Shown: positions 44,694 through 57,597 of the stretch, piece after piece
Layout: every line of letters begins with the position of its first letter
How positions within the stretch are numbered: position 1 is the first letter of the stretch
Assembly: GCA_944472135.2 (NCBI GenBank)
Contig: OX235265.1
Coordinates: 43,187,459 to 43,251,458, forward strand
Length of the DNA: 64,000 bases
Direction: 5' to 3'
Source of the DNA: Trichobilharzia regenti
Taxonomy: Eukaryota; Platyhelminthes; Trematoda; Strigeidida; Schistosomatidae
Made by a program: the position numbers and the translations under genes
Notes under the pieces: model-generated
Told to the model about the DNA's origin: nothing
Database searches by the model: none
What the model saw: the letters and a program-made list of their open reading frames with translations, nothing else

Positions 44694-47690
44694 CTAAACA
44701 AAGTATATCACAAATAATTTTGACTGATTACCAGCTGAAAAAATGATATTTTTGGATGTTCACTGGGTTCACTAAAGACTATAAATAAATGGTCTTATGA
44801 TTACCTCTTAGCAGTTGTTTTCCCTTGCGACATCTCATGGTAACAATCAAATAGGCGCTTGATGTAGTACGTCTCCTTTAGGGAAGGTAAACAAATATTT
44901 TCGTGAAGAGTAGTGCATTCAATATTCAATGTATTCCCGTTTGTTAGTATAAGTTAAATTAAGTACTCTAATCCAGATACTCGACGGTTAAGTAGGAATT
45001 CATGATCTTTGACTACTTTATGTGAAGTCACTCGACGGAGCTGATATTTGGATACACACTTCGGTTGGGGATAGGTGTCAAGCTTATGTTAACCCTTTCC
45101 TTAGAATGAATCCGCGCTTGTATAACGTTTTCTTGAAATAGTTGAATGATGACGTTTACACTATTTCCTCTAGGATTTGATTCCAGGGGTTGCTTACTCG
45201 GATGGATAATCAGTATTCAACCCATAAAGTTCGCCCACTACTTTGTGCTCTCTAGCTATGAGATGTTTCAGTCTGATGAGAGAGAAAAAAGAAGACACAC
45301 ATAGTCTTTAATCCCTTCTGAAAATTTTTGGCATTATGATCAGACATCCTCCGTGCCCACGTTATGGTAAGGAGAAAATTAAGGCCACAACATATGAACT
45401 TACCTAAATCTGTGGGCCTGAAACGAAGAGGATGATGGGACATCCACGTAAAGTGCTATAACAATTGCGTGTCCGTTATACATGGCTTTGCACTGTTTTA
45501 CTTTGATGGAGACTGTCCATCACCTAGACTTAACTAAGCGATTACTGAAATCCGTTTACGATTTAGGCATATCGCTGTTTTGCGCTCATGGTACACAAAA
45601 TAGGACCAAAAGCAGTGCTTCAAGCCACTGCGGAGAGTACGGTCCTTCTGGCGAAAGTCTCGAGTTGACCCTCAGTCTCTGTCTAACCTGCTGTGAATCC
45701 TCTTTTAGAGGTTGACGGTAATGACTTCCGCGGATTGTACGAAGTATACTGACTCAAGGTCTAATACACTCATCTTCTATAGTATTCGTTCCGCGTAGAC
45801 CAAAGGTAAAAAACACCACAATTGATCGTCCAAATTATGAGATATATTTCGGGACCGAAGCCGGAGTGTGATATGATTGCTTAGCTGGCTAGTGATCGTG
45901 GACGACGCGACACGATGGAGTACTAAATGGCGTGGATGCTTGACCGGAAACCTTCAGCTAAACAAGTTGAATTTTTCCATTAAAATACCTTCCTATTGTT
46001 TATTGCCCTCTTCCTCTATTAACTGTTATTACAAAATATAAATGATTCTGCTGAAAAGTTGCACATGACTTCTGTCCCACCCATACTTATGTTTCAAACA
46101 AGCACTGGAGTTACACCGAAAGGCATCCTATGTACTGAGTGATAAATATTTGTATTCCAAATATTACTTGATAGCTCTCTTGTTTCTTCTTTGAAATATC
46201 CTGATCAAGGTGCCAATAAGGTTAATTGGTGTGAAGCGTGAAAGGTAGACAAGGGTCTTCCCTTATTAGTAGGGGCTTCTATTTTGTCCTCCCGAACTCG
46301 CGGTGACTTCGTGTGATAGGGATAGTCTAGTTATGTTATACAGTAGGTTACTAGCATGGGCGTCAGCAGTGCAGAGTCTGAAAACCGCAAGGTTCTGTCC
46401 ATCTTCATGTTTAGTCTTCTTTGTATAGGATGACGATATCCCGGTTAAAAACGAGACCGCGTTTCTCGTCTTCTCCGTAGTGCGGTTGCAGACTATGCTA
46501 TGGTTGGTGGCAAATGCCTTGTGAGGACTCTGAGGTAGTCTCGCACTGTTTTAACCGATCGCTCATCCTCCCAACAGAGCCTGTGTCAGTACTCAGTTGG
46601 ATTCCCCATATAACGACTTCTTACTACGTTTCGCGCGAATATTTTTCTCTTTGGTTTCCTCCTTGCATTCTAACATAGATCTGTCTCAAGTTAGCTCTGT
46701 TCCTAGATGTTATGTATAACTTTGAAGCTCACACACGTTCCAGCACTCCTGCTTGCCTATAATCATTTCACAAATTCCTCTTTGTACCCATGAGATAGGA
46801 AATATTGTCGAGGTTTGCAAACAATCCACGAATTAAAAGGCCTGAAAAGTCGGGGTTATCATTGTGATGCAGAATTTGCACACAGCTTAAGCGGCCTGAC
46901 ACAGCTTCTGTGTTGTTTTGTAAATTAACTGCACTGTTCTTGGTTTCAGGGGCTATTCATGATTGTTTAACGGTTATGAGGGCCGGGATTTCTGAACCAT
47001 TCATACTGCTGAAGTCGGAGTCTTTTTCCTACTACTGTTGTTATAATTACGTCAAAGTTATGCTTTATTCTGCCCAATATACTCTCCATCTACCAGTGTT
47101 TACGGACTATACAGTTTCTGACTTTTACCACCCTAAAATTCTTAATAATAAGGCTTTCTCTTCGCAAGAGCACTGTTCATCGAATTTCAATCTAACCCAC
47201 TGTCTATTGTCACCACCTAATAAACATAGGTTTGTGCGACCGTAAACACTGATCACCTGACTATGTGAACATGGCACAGATCTGCGCATCTCTCACCCTG
47301 ACAACACTTGCGGTGTTTTTGGCATTCAGAGGATTATGTTTATCACAGCAGGGGTTTTCCAACAAGACTGCGTCAGTGATGCCAGTGGTCTTAACAGTCG
47401 TACATCTAGCGACGCCGTCCCAGAGCACCTGATTCCTCTTCCTGGATGAAGGACATTGGCTGCTGGAAATCTTTGCGTCGAATATTAAGGGGCATTTTTC
47501 CGTCTTTAAGAGTGAAGCCATTACGGCTGTGACGACACTGGATACCTAGGTAGTACCTGTTATTCTGTTCTCCATTTTCATAAAAATCACATGGCGTCGT
47601 TGTTAGTTTCAAACAATCCAGGGTAATATTATCTACAGAGTGCCATTTTTGCACATACTCGCTAACTGCAGGGTTTTATTAATAACATTT
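44694..47690. other. Unassigned block, no host gene or known element recognised
   Basis: Less AT-rich than the introns and without SINEs. Frames of 60-111 codons exist on both strands (46910-47245 plus; 47654-47406 and 47521-47261 minus), none with a family motif I recognise. The minus pair contains LGIQCRHSRNG, a hint of a C..H arrangement but too little to name. No first exon of the transporter with a phase-0 donor was found. Confidence 0.4.
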
Positions 47691-48576
47691 GTTTCTGGAA
47701 CAGAAACCAGCCATTTTTACAGGCATGAACATATGTACACTTATTAGAACTTATAGAATATATAATAGGATTTGTTAATTTAGAAATAAGTTGAATACTG
47801 GTAAATGTGAAAGAAACATCTAAAATGAAGTGTACAAATGAGGAAATGGATATAGCGTCAAATCTAAACTGTGATTAAAAAAATACGTGTCAATTTCACG
47901 CGGGAATTATAAATGATTGCGTTAGTTGAGGAAGGTTAGTAGCATTTCTGTACAGGGGCTGACGTGATATATAAGAGATGCAGAATTAACAATAGTTTTT
48001 AGTAAATGATTCATAGTGTTTCAAAGTCTATAAAACTTTAAATTCACTCGTAAGTACACCATATTTGTGACATTTCCAGTTGTTTATGAGACCGACTGAA
48101 CTTGTCAGCAGATTTTATAATATAGGTGGTCCCGTTATTTACCAGATCAGCTAGCAATATCACGAATAAATGGAGGATAATAATAATAATAATAGTATAT
48201 TCTCATTTTGTACATGAGAGACGCCAGTTTACAGGCATCATCAATATGATAAATTACATATACGATTGGCAATCATAATTAATAATAATGTTTTAACAAA
48301 ATACACATTTTTTCCTACTTGTGTAGGACACACCAAATATACAGGCATGGGTAAGCATTATATAAATTTCATAAATTTGGTTTATGGTTAAGTTACATGA
48401 TTGCTGGCATTTTTGTCTTAGGTCTGTGGGAACAATATGATAACAAGTCATTCAATGGAGCACATCATGAAATATAGGAATATTAACTTCGCATTAACAA
48501 AAAAACCCAAGTAAGTTTTGGATGGGTTAAAAATACTTGGGAAAAAATAAAGCTTGAAGTAATTCCTCAATATAAC
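47691..48576 (-). mobile_element. Probable LINE 3' ends (minus orientation)
   Basis: (TAA)n at 48178-48196, then ATATTCTCATTTTGTACATG and TTTACAGGCATCATCAATAT, parallels the start of the 48577 block (TAA repeats, ATATTCTCATATAAAC, TTTTTACAGGCACGATCAAG). CCATTTTTACAGGCATGAAC at 47710 looks like a further terminus. Interpreted as truncated 3' ends. Confidence 0.45.
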
Positions 48577-50095
48577 TTTAATAATAATAATATATATATT
48601 CTCATATAAACATATAAATTTACATGAAAATGCATGCCATTTTTACAGGCACGATCAAGTATGATATAATATCAAATCATAGATTGTCTACAAGTTAATA
48701 ATGTTTCAACAGTTAAATATTTGATATATATATAAATACACATTGTCTGAACTAGGCTGTATAGTTATTGAATTGTACAATTGTCCTCCAGGTTGAGCGG
48801 GAAAATCGACTTCGTTTCGTTTTCATCCCGTGGTTGTCGGCATACGATAACCAAACAATATTGAGGTAAGTAAAATGTTAACAACGGATCGAAAGCTGTT
48901 TTTAGAAAAGTAAAAGTGCTAAGGTGAATCAATAAAGTTTAATGAAATGGGTAAGTGCAAGTATCACTAATAAATGCATTAATATAGAAAACTCCCTAGG
49001 CTGACAACGTTCATTTGCAATGTATAATGCTACGCGTATATCTCGTACTATCATGATGTCCACTTTTGGTTTTAATACATTTTTTCCTTATGTCTGTTTT
49101 TCTATTTTATGCTTTATTGTGCATTTGGTGCACAACCGTACCTCACAGAGAATAGGAATAGAATAAGTCGAATCAAATTCATAAAGAGCTATAAAATGTT
49201 AGGTTTAATGGGATACAATGAGGATTAAGTAAAGACGTAATTAGAAAATGAATGAGATAAGACATTATGAAGTGGTATTTAAAGATCCGACAATGGACAG
49301 CAAGTTAGTTTATAAGATGCCCCATAAATCTGTGCAGATCCCACATGGTCGCATCTCAACAATAGGCTGAGCGAATGGTATATATTTAAAGGTAGAAGCA
49401 TGATCTGTCTAGGCGTTCATTATTATCTTTTTCAAGATAAAGATCTAAGCCCTCATAAAATTCAGAAATATCTCGAGCCTTTAATTTGTATATTGCTGTT
49501 CCTGCAGAATGGGGCGATTCACCTTAGTGACCACCACCATGTCTACTGATCAGCTAACGCCACCCTCCCTCCTTTTTTGATGTTAAGCTCTCAGAATATG
49601 ATTATTATAGCTACCGCAAATATACTGCTTGGTACCAGACATGTTCGTACCCCATATTCCATCTCCCCAGCTTTCTTAATGAGTGCTTCCAATAGGTCTC
49701 CACATACATCTTTATGAACATTATATATGTATGCATGCGTCCTAATGAACGGATTACTTTACAAGAAGTTAAAACCTTAAAGAATAAAAAGAATAGGTTT
49801 TGTGAGTAGTTAAGCAAGATTCAGCAGAACAATATAGTTAGGGATCAATGTAGGTAGTATGAACTGAAGGTAAGGTCGGTTGGCAGGACTTAGTGTACTA
49901 AATTATCATGACAGTCTTGTATATAGTAGACATCTGACATTGCAAAGTAACGTGTCTAAACATATTATAAAAGATATTAACAGAAATACTACATAGCTTT
50001 AACATTATGAATTTTAGAAAATTATATGAGAATGGGTAACTGTTGACTGAAGATAATCAATTCAACTCAAAAATAGTGCAGTGTATTATGCTAAT
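48577..50095 (-). repeat. 1.5-kb segment repeated at 62490 (LINE 3' region)
   Basis: Matches 62490-64000 base for base over most of its length, offset 13,9xx bases, same orientation, with only scattered substitutions. It begins at a TAA microsatellite. The right limit is set by the window end. No coding potential; both copies carry the same chance 68-codon frame (49817-49611). Confidence 0.93.
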
Positions 50096-50639
50096 AATAT
50101 AAGTATATTCGTAAAATATTAAAAGATATGGTTGCTAATGTAATGGTTTTCGAAAATAATTATACTGACGAACTTATTGAAGATTACAGTGAAGAGGAAA
50201 CCAGTGAGTTAGTTAAATGGCTACTATGCAGTTAGTAGTTAAAACGTCTTTTTAAAAAAGTAAAGGGTAGAAGAGTTTTGAGCACCGGAGCAAATTAAGC
50301 CATATTCTACTGAGTAGAGTGTAGTGAGTAGTGGTACGATTAGGGATAAGGGTAGGTTGAATGAACTTGGGGAAAATGGTTGGTTGGTTGAGTTTGTTAT
50401 TGCTAGGTATTCCTGGCCACTTTTCATATGGCATGCTTTAGACATTACAAAGTACCAGTTTGCTTATATTATGGGAGAACTATCACAACTAATTTGGGAT
50501 TATACATCCAGGAGAGTCTAATGAGTTTATAAACCCGATTGAAGAAATATCGATAGGATCTCTAGTAAGCTGAATAACCGGACATTAGGTAAAGGCATGT
50601 GGGAGAGATTAGGTTGGTTTTATCACGTTATAGATGAGG
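50096..50639. other. AT-rich sequence between repeat and LINE fragment
   Basis: No motif read. Probably the continuation of the LINE 3' UTR whose C-terminus is at 50640-50900. Confidence 0.4.
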
Positions 50640-50905
50640 TACGGTTGCCGGGGCAAATGAGTTTCCTCAAATTGGGGGTATTGCACTGGGGTCTGTAGTA
50701 CTAAAGCTAGTTGAGCGGCCCATATGGATAAAGTATGGATAAGTAGACCGAAGCTCTTTTGTTGATAGGAACTCGTTAAGTAGACGCTGGAATTCAGTAG
50801 GAGATCGGCAACTACGTACAGTAAGTGGAAGTTCGTTTCATAATGCACTGTACTGTATTTTAAAGAAACGTGATCGCAGTTGGGTGTGTACAAATCCGAA
50901 TCTTA
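50640..50905 (-). mobile_element. CR1-type LINE, ORF2 C-terminus remnant
   Basis: Minus translation: RSRFFKIQYSAL, stop, NELPLTVRSCRSPTEFQRLL, NEFLSTKELRS. This is the FF--R----WN-LP--V----S---F---L--FL ending of CR1-clade ORF2, with TGA in place of the Trp codon. Confidence 0.6.
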
Positions 50906-51445
50906 TTTTTGATTTGATTTATATCCAAATTGGGTAATAAGGAAGCTATTTTTACAGATACGATCAGTTATGTTATAAGCTACAATCGTGACGTTGTATT
51001 ACAAATTGATACTTTTCCATTGGTATAAGAGTATATTCCACAAATGTAATCCAGGTTGCGTCGTGGAGAAAGTTAATTCGTTATTAACCAGGCAACTGAA
51101 AGATACGGGACCAATAATGTTTGCAGATCATTTGTCATTGTAAATGGTCAAATATCCACATTATTCATTCTCATTCAAAAAGTCAAATGGAAGCTGAAAT
51201 GGTGAGAGAAAAAAGAAGACAAACAACAGCAACGCAAAAGAAAGCAACGGGAGTCCTTAAGGAGTGATTAATAAATATATACATATATATTCTGTTTAGT
51301 AACTGTGGTTATTTTGGTACACAAACTAACTAGTCCCGTTATGCTAACTTTTATATTATGTGTAAACTAATATTACTGTCCTGTGTAGAAATGTTAATCA
51401 TCTAGTTCCAATAATATTAAAATTTATAATTGTAGTTTGTTGTAA

Positions 51446-54432
51446 CTACACGTTTAAAGAACTTAAAATATCTATGTAGGGTGAAAAAGAAGGTGTAAGA
51501 GTCAGGCGCAAAAGTGCATTGTCATCTTTGAGCAGTCTGGTGACTGAGGAGATGAACACTGGAAGTGTGTTTGCATCGCGCACATTAGCTGGTAGTCTAT
51601 TCCAAATGACTGAAAACTTATTTAAGAAGAAGTTGTACCGCACGTAAGTCTGACAGTGCTCCATAGCAGCTAGGTTGTGATGATTTCTAAGATTGTAACT
51701 GATGACAGCGGTAGGTTTAGTTATTGGCTCGGAGGAATGCAAGAGAAGATTAGTTAGCTTATAGTAAAAGATAAGGTTTAGCTTAAGGCGTCTTTTCCAG
51801 AGGGGTTCTAATCTTAGTCTTACGCATCGCTCATGGTATTCCAGACCACTTTCTAAACCAAGAGTTCTTGAGGTAAACTGCCGTTGCACTCCCTCTAATT
51901 TAAGCTTGTCATTTTGTCTTAGTCCGCTAAGAATAAACGGGCAGTATTCTAAGATAGGTCGGACACATACTTTGTATAATAAAACCCTAGTTTCACAACA
52001 AAAGAAATTGCGTGTTATGCATCCTATCAGCCTTCGCGTTTTACGTCTGGCATAATCAGTCTGTTCAGCGAACGTTAGGTTACTAGAGTATCTAATACCG
52101 AGATCTACGACTGAGTTGAGCTTAGCTAGTTTTCGCCCATTTATTTCAAGAGTTAGATCAAGCTTACTGTTGCCGATACAAATCCAGCCGCATTTGTCAA
52201 TGTTAAAATTTAGACAGGATTCAGCACACCACGTTGCAAGGCTACTTAGTTCAAGATGTATTTTAGTAACCATATCGCTTAATTCATGAGTGTAGCAGGA
52301 GTAGACGACTTTGAGGTCGTCAGCATATAGGAATGGTTTACCTGAGGTGAAGCACTTGCAAATGCTGTTAATGTAGACTGTGAATAAAAGTGGACCTAGG
52401 ACACTACCTTGCACGACCCCACTTGAGATCTGCCTAGGATGAGACAATACAGATCCAACTTTGGTTATTTGTACCCTGTTGCTTAGAAATGATTTTAACC
52501 AGTTCAGTAATGGGTTGCGAATTCCACAAGAGTACAGCTTCTCAAAGAGAATACTGTGAGATACCATGTCAAATGCCCTAGATATATCGAAGTAGAGAAC
52601 AACGACTAGCTTACGTGCTTCGCGACTACTAGTGATGCAGTTGAAAAAGTCGAAGTGGCAAGTAACGCAGGATCTATTTTTGAGAAATCCGTGTTGAGAC
52701 CTTGTAACAAGATCTTCCCTAATTAGGTAGTCTGACAATTGATCTTTACAACTTTCTCCATGATTCGTGAGATAACTGGGGTTATATTTATGGGTCTGTA
52801 ATTGCGGACGTTTGCCCTATCACCAGATTTGTAATGTGGAATTATGAAGCTAGTTTTCCACTCACTAGGGTAAGTGCCAGTGTCCATAGATATTGAGAAG
52901 AATTTAAGAAGTAACAGGGTATATCACACCCACTGTTTTTGAAAATTATCGAAGCGAGGCCATCCGGTCCCGTACTAGTGGAAGGTTTAAGGCTTTTAAT
53001 TGCTTGTACTATTAACTGATTAGTGAACACAATGCTTTCAAGGGAAGAGATAGTAAGGGGAGCGGTTTCACCAGGCATATGTGTTTCTAAACTAAAGTTT
53101 GCAAACCAATCACTGAAAGTTCACAGATAGTGGCAGGTTCATTGTAGATTACTTTGTCGTGAAGTAAGTATGGGATTTCCCTCGCCGACTGCATTCGTTT
53201 TTTAAGAAGTGCCGTTAAGTTATAAACTTTGGAGGTACTTTCAAGTGCCGTTAACTCTTCGTCGAGGTCCTTTTGAGAGCGTAGGCGCTTGATAGATTCA
53301 AGAGACTCGTGGATTGAGAGCAATAGTGATATGTCCTTAGTGGAATAGTACTGTTTCTTCAGTTTCCTTAACTTATTACGGTGTGCCCTTGGAATATATT
53401 CAGTTCGGTGTCTACTTAATTTCACTATTTTCTTTGGAGCAACTGTATCTAGACAAAGGGTAACATTCCTGTAAAACAGGGTTACTAAGGCCTCCAGGGA
53501 GTCAGTGGTAAAATAGTCATCCCATTGACAGAGTCGAATAAGTTCTTGGACTAATCCCCAGTCTGTATATTTGTAACTACGACATATTGTGCTTCCTGAG
53601 TCTTGTTTGTTTCCTGTATTTAGTGGTGAGAAAGGCAGAGAGCAGAGTACCATTCTATGGTCACTACTGGAAAATCTATTACCAACATAAGTGGATACTG
53701 GGATTGTGTCATGACAAAAAACAAGGTCCAAATGTTGTCACCACGAGTAGGTGTCTGGACGTGTTGTTGCCATCCATAACAGTCTATAGTGGCAAGTAAT
53801 TCGTCGAAGCGTTGGGGGCCGGAACTAGTTAGCCAATTGACTTCTGGAAGATTGAAGTCCCCTGCAATTATTTTGTAATTAGCACTAAACGAGGATGCGT
53901 GTGCAAACGATTTAGCTAATAACGCATCAGTTTCTTTTGTTGCGCTTGGTGCTCGATAAACACAGCCTATGAGAAGTTTGTACTTATCTCCATGTAAGAC
54001 AACCCAGAGTGAGTCAGGTACATTATTCATTGTTTCATCTTCCACCTTACTGACTACAAATGAGTTATGTATATATATGAGACATCCTCCACCACGCTTG
54101 CAATCTCTGTTTGCACGGTGTACAGTGTAATCATCGATACCTATATGCACATCAAGTACAGAGGATGAGCACCATGACTCAGTAATCAGAGCTACAGTAG
54201 GCTTGGCGACTAATAATAATGTCCTTAGTTCAGATATCTTATTGATTAAGGAACGTGCATTAATTAGCAATATCGTGAATAAGTCACGGGATACTACAAA
54301 CTGGCTTAAAATGTCACCATAACCTAAATCTATTTGTGCGTCAGCACCGCAAGAATTTATGAATGAAAAGGAGGTCGGACTGGGTGTCTGCACATCGGAG
54401 TTGGTGTGCAATGAGGTGGTCCTAGGTGCCAT
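51446..54432 (-). pseudogene. CR1-type ORF2: endonuclease and reverse transcriptase, broken
   Basis: Endonuclease: LLINARSLINKISELRTLL, ALITESWCSS, GGGCLIYIHNS, IAGDFNLPEVNW, then after a shift SSSDHRMVLCSL. These are the catalytic boxes of the APE-type endonuclease. RT: KSLKPSTSTGPDG, then after another shift VVLYFDISRAFDMVSHSIL (motif A), SSGVVQGSVLGPLLFTVYI (motif B) and FLYADDLKVVYS (motif C, YADD). The C-terminus ends VIWNRLPANVRDANTLPVFI. At least two frameshifts and one stop (53087) prevent a full product; the last 430 codons (52738-51446) are open. Confidence 0.85.
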
Positions 54433-55832
54433 GGGTCGTACCAGTGATTCGGGACACCTGGAAAATTTACCATGTGTTCCTGGATATAAGGGTAGTACAG
54501 GTTGGGCCTAGGTTGACGGTTAAAAGGCATAGCATCAGAAGGTCTACCCATCCAACTGCTATTCGTCATACCGGTATACACCTTCGGGTTGTTTTTATAA
54601 CTTAAAGGGAATTGTGAAGGAAGGTGCTTTGGCTGCAAGACTTTAGGAGTCTTGGAGCCTGACTTTCTATAAGGTGGAGCATGCGGAACACCTCCAGATG
54701 TACTTATGTTTCGAGAGGAGTTTTTCGTAACAAGTGATGGTTTGTTGGCATTCTTACTCTCAGCAGGCTTATTGAATACAAAGTATTCTTCCCCATCATT
54801 AGTCTCAACCCTGCGAAATTTGTTCATCGTGGTGAGGTTACTACGTTTGGGGGGAAATTTCTTAGAACAACTTGCAGAAGTTCTAGTCATTTTAACATCT
54901 TTCGATGAGGCTTTATTTACAGGGGTACTGGTATCTAAATCAGTTCCTAGTTCCATTGGCAGGTGTGGTTGTTGTGTAGTTTGCTGAATGCTAGTTTCAG
55001 CACTAGGTGTCTGTTGCTGTGCACGATCCTTATTTGGTAAATCAAAGCTAGAGCTAGAGGAGGTGACCAGGTTATTACTACGCATTATTCTGCGCTGACA
55101 CGGTGTTTTATCCTGAGCTACGGTTATAGACTTATAACTGCTATTCAGTCTTAAGTGATCCTGACATTTAGTAAACTTACTAGCATCAAGGGAATTACTG
55201 AATTTAAAAATGATTGGGCAATTAGCCTGGTTAGACTTTTTACGAAGTCGTTTGCATTCACATGGAACACTAGCCATGCCGCAACAAATCAGGATTTTGT
55301 GTCTTACAGTTTTCAGGGGCAGAGAATCTGGGACGTTGTAAACTATAGCTTGGTGAGAAGAGGTTATACGCTTCATCACCTCCGTAGCCAAGCAGTCAAT
55401 CAGATTTTCAGCTTTATTTAGGTTGTCTGGAGATATTTTAGGATGCCTTTCTAAAAGACAGGCTATTGGGTCTAAATTCAAAAGCTTATTTTGAGTTACA
55501 TCCAGTAAACACTTAACCTGGCCAATATCAGAACGGCTCTCCGTGGTATTTGAGATTGGCAGTGACATACTATCAAACTGATCTAATTTTTTCTGAATTT
55601 CACTTACTTGCCTCTGCATATCTTTCAAAAGGAGGTTTAGTTTACAGAACTCAGAGTTCTCTAACAGAACATCTTTCACCTGTATCACAGGAGTGAGATC
55701 TGCACTCAAACCATTTTGAGAGCTAGTAGTTGATACTGTATTACCAGGCGGTAATGCAGTTATAACCGAATTTAAGCCACTATCTAAAACAATTGTGTTT
55801 CTACGAACACGTTTTTTAGAGATTTGGACCAT
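54357..55832 (-). CDS. CR1-type ORF1 protein
   Basis: 491 codons, uninterrupted. A Leu/Lys/Gln-rich stretch near residues 60-90 (KLNLLLKDMQRQVSEIQKKL) is likely coiled coil. A middle domain (about 150-250) has KILICCGMASVPCECKRLRK and CPIIFKFSNS, an RNA-binding-like arrangement seen in CR1 ORF1 proteins. The C-terminal third is rich in Pro, Asn and basic residues. ORF1 proteins bind the element RNA. It overlaps the ORF2 start by 76 bases. The intact frame suggests a fairly young copy. Confidence 0.78.
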   Translation of the reverse strand: MVQISKKRVRRNTIVLDSGLNSVITALPPGNTVSTTSSQNGLSADLTPVIQVKDVLLENSEFCKLNLLLKDMQRQVSEIQKKLDQFDSMSLPISNTTESRSDIGQVKCLLDVTQNKLLNLDPIACLLERHPKISPDNLNKAENLIDCLATEVMKRITSSHQAIVYNVPDSLPLKTVRHKILICCGMASVPCECKRLRKKSNQANCPIIFKFSNSLDASKFTKCQDHLRLNSSYKSITVAQDKTPCQRRIMRSNNLVTSSSSSFDLPNKDRAQQQTPSAETSIQQTTQQPHLPMELGTDLDTSTPVNKASSKDVKMTRTSASCSKKFPPKRSNLTTMNKFRRVETNDGEEYFVFNKPAESKNANKPSLVTKNSSRNISTSGGVPHAPPYRKSGSKTPKVLQPKHLPSQFPLSYKNNPKVYTGMTNSSWMGRPSDAMPFNRQPRPNLYYPYIQEHMVNFPGVPNHWYDPWHLGPPHCTPTPMCRHPVRPPFHS

Positions 55833-56359
55833 AATTTCAAGAATTATATGACAATAAGCAGTAAATAAATTTCAGAGCAAACACGTGCAAAAATGTCACC
55901 AATTTCGAACGTACCGCCAGGGATAGCAGTGCTGCATCAGTACCTTCGTTGAAGGCAGTACCTTTGAAAAGAGAAGAAGACGCAAGAAGACCGGCAGAGA
56001 GGTGCAGAAGTATATAAAAGGTATCAATAATTCAAAATATATAACAGACATGGGTTCATCATTTTTTATTGTTTTTTCAAGAAATTTTATTTCCCCGATA
56101 TTCTACAGTCTTTTCTGCGAACAATTAGTTTCAGTGAAAGACAGGTGATGATTTCAGCTACATATGTAGGTCGAAATGGAGTTAAACACAAAAGTCAAAG
56201 TACTCTATTGCCACAGTGGTCTAATTACAAGCCATATTTTTTGCGTTCTTTTCAGGTAAATGTTTGCAATGGAAATGCTTTCTGACGTACAATTATCGAT
56301 GGCATTCTCTTCAACCTCCACCTTACACTTGCTGCCCCTAATTCAGTAAATGTCTGCCT

Positions 56360-57095
56360 GTTTCTCTATTTTCAACGTGGATCTTTGCACCGTTGTGAAG
56401 CACTTTGTGTCACCAGACTCCATGAAGCACACAAACTGAGAGAAGAAGGTCGAAGAAAATCAACAGGGAGACAGCAGACAGTAAAACGGATGGTAATAAT
56501 GAAGAACAAAATAGTTTTATTGGATATTATAAGTCACAAGGAGTGGATGTATCCGTGCTGTCATTGAGAACGATTTTCAGCCATATCACCAATTATCTCC
56601 AGCCATCGTTTTTCACCATCCTGAGGACCCCAAACAGGAAATCCACACTTTCCTACGTGGCTTAAACTAACTATTGTGGATTTTATTGACTGATGAAACC
56701 ATATTTTGGCTTGACCACCACTAGCTTTCTCTTTCCCAGCTTGATCCATCCAGCTAACATTGCCCGTCGAGGAAAGCGATGGCTAGCCTTACGCAACACA
56801 TGTCCTAACCATCTCAATCGATGTAGTTTCACAATCTGGTCTTTTGTCTGTCCTTAAGCTAGGCGTCAACGAATTCCAGTCCTGTAACATCGTCTTACAT
56901 TTGGTGGGAGCAAATCGCATGCCAAACATTCGAAGATTCCAGCTCAAGGTGTTCAGAAGACTCTGCATTATGTCAATGGCTTCACCTAGAAGGTAGGAAG
57001 GACTTTATCATCTGCATATTCCAAGTCAACGAGATTATTCCCTGATAGCAGACAAGTCAATCCCTGGGACGCTGAAGTTAGTTAAGGTTAATCCC
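56360..57095 (-). mobile_element. RTE-clade LINE, left part, split by the LTR element
   Basis: On minus from the right edge: GLTLTNFSVPGIDLSAIRE, then VDLEYADDKVL (catalytic YADD), the LHR-RWLG-like region reversed near 56800, and GQAKIWFHQSIKSTIVS down to the noncoding tail. It continues upstream at 60284, across the LTR retrotransposon. Confidence 0.82.
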
Positions 57096-57453
57096 TGTCA
57101 ATGGAGTTGAAGATTGAACGATCAATTCATGGTTGTTTGCTCAAAATCAACTTCCCCAATTTTCGCGGAGGCATCAATACAACAGTCATCGTCTCATCGG
57201 TCGCTGTTCAGAAAGAAGTCAGTAGCAAACCATCAGAAGTAATCTCGTGATTTATTACTGTAATATTTGTTCACAGACCATAATCGAAATATTTTTTATA
57301 TGTTGGTGTTACAATAAAGAATTCCAAAGCGGCCAATCGGTGTTTTGGTTTTCGCGTCCGTTACTATTGAGCGTTTCTGAAAACTGCAAGGAACAGCGTG
57401 GGCCCGAGCGTTGCAAGAGCTGGGCATTAACGGTTTATGAGACGTGGCTGACA
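57096..57453 (+). repeat. 5' LTR
   Basis: 358 bases, about 98 percent identical to the 3' copy (around six differences plus a one-base indel). It has an AT-rich TATA-like stretch (AATATTTTTTATATG, 57290) and AATAAAG at 57314. Confidence 0.92.
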
Positions 57454-57597
57454 GTTTCTGATGGTAGAAACGGATTTGGCAGATTCAGACAGTTGGTGAA
57501 AGTTTGGATAGTTACCGTTCATCTTTCCTGGTGCCGGTCAAGTCCTCTTTGAACAAGCAATATCTGGAACTTTTTTGGAATTGGGTCAAGTTCAACA

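Larger units (their letters stand above)
50935..56030 (-). mobile_element. CR1-clade non-LTR retrotransposon, nearly full length
   Basis: Two ORFs in the usual overlapping arrangement: ORF1 55832-54357, ORF2 from 54432 to 51446. ORF2 is cut by a frameshift near 53690, a stop at 53087 and a shift near 52870. A 3' UTR of about 0.5 kb follows. Related schistosome families are SR1 and Perere. The end near 50935 (TTTTTACAGATACGATCAG) resembles the other LINE termini to its left. Confidence 0.85.

Noticed and set aside
45400..45490. Minus-strand ATG followed by an open stretch and a strong donor (TTTAG/GTAAGT) at 45402 as the transporter's first exon
   Set aside because: It exits with two bases of a codon while the next exon (44693) enters in phase 0, so the join would be out of frame, and the peptide does not resemble an ABCB N-terminus.
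49611..49817. Conserved small protein, because the same 68-codon frame occurs at 63725-63519
   Set aside because: The whole 1.5 kb is duplicated at near identity, noncoding parts included, so the shared frame says nothing about coding.
54706..54987. Plus-strand ORF of 93 codons
   Set aside because: Antisense shadow of the CR1 ORF1.
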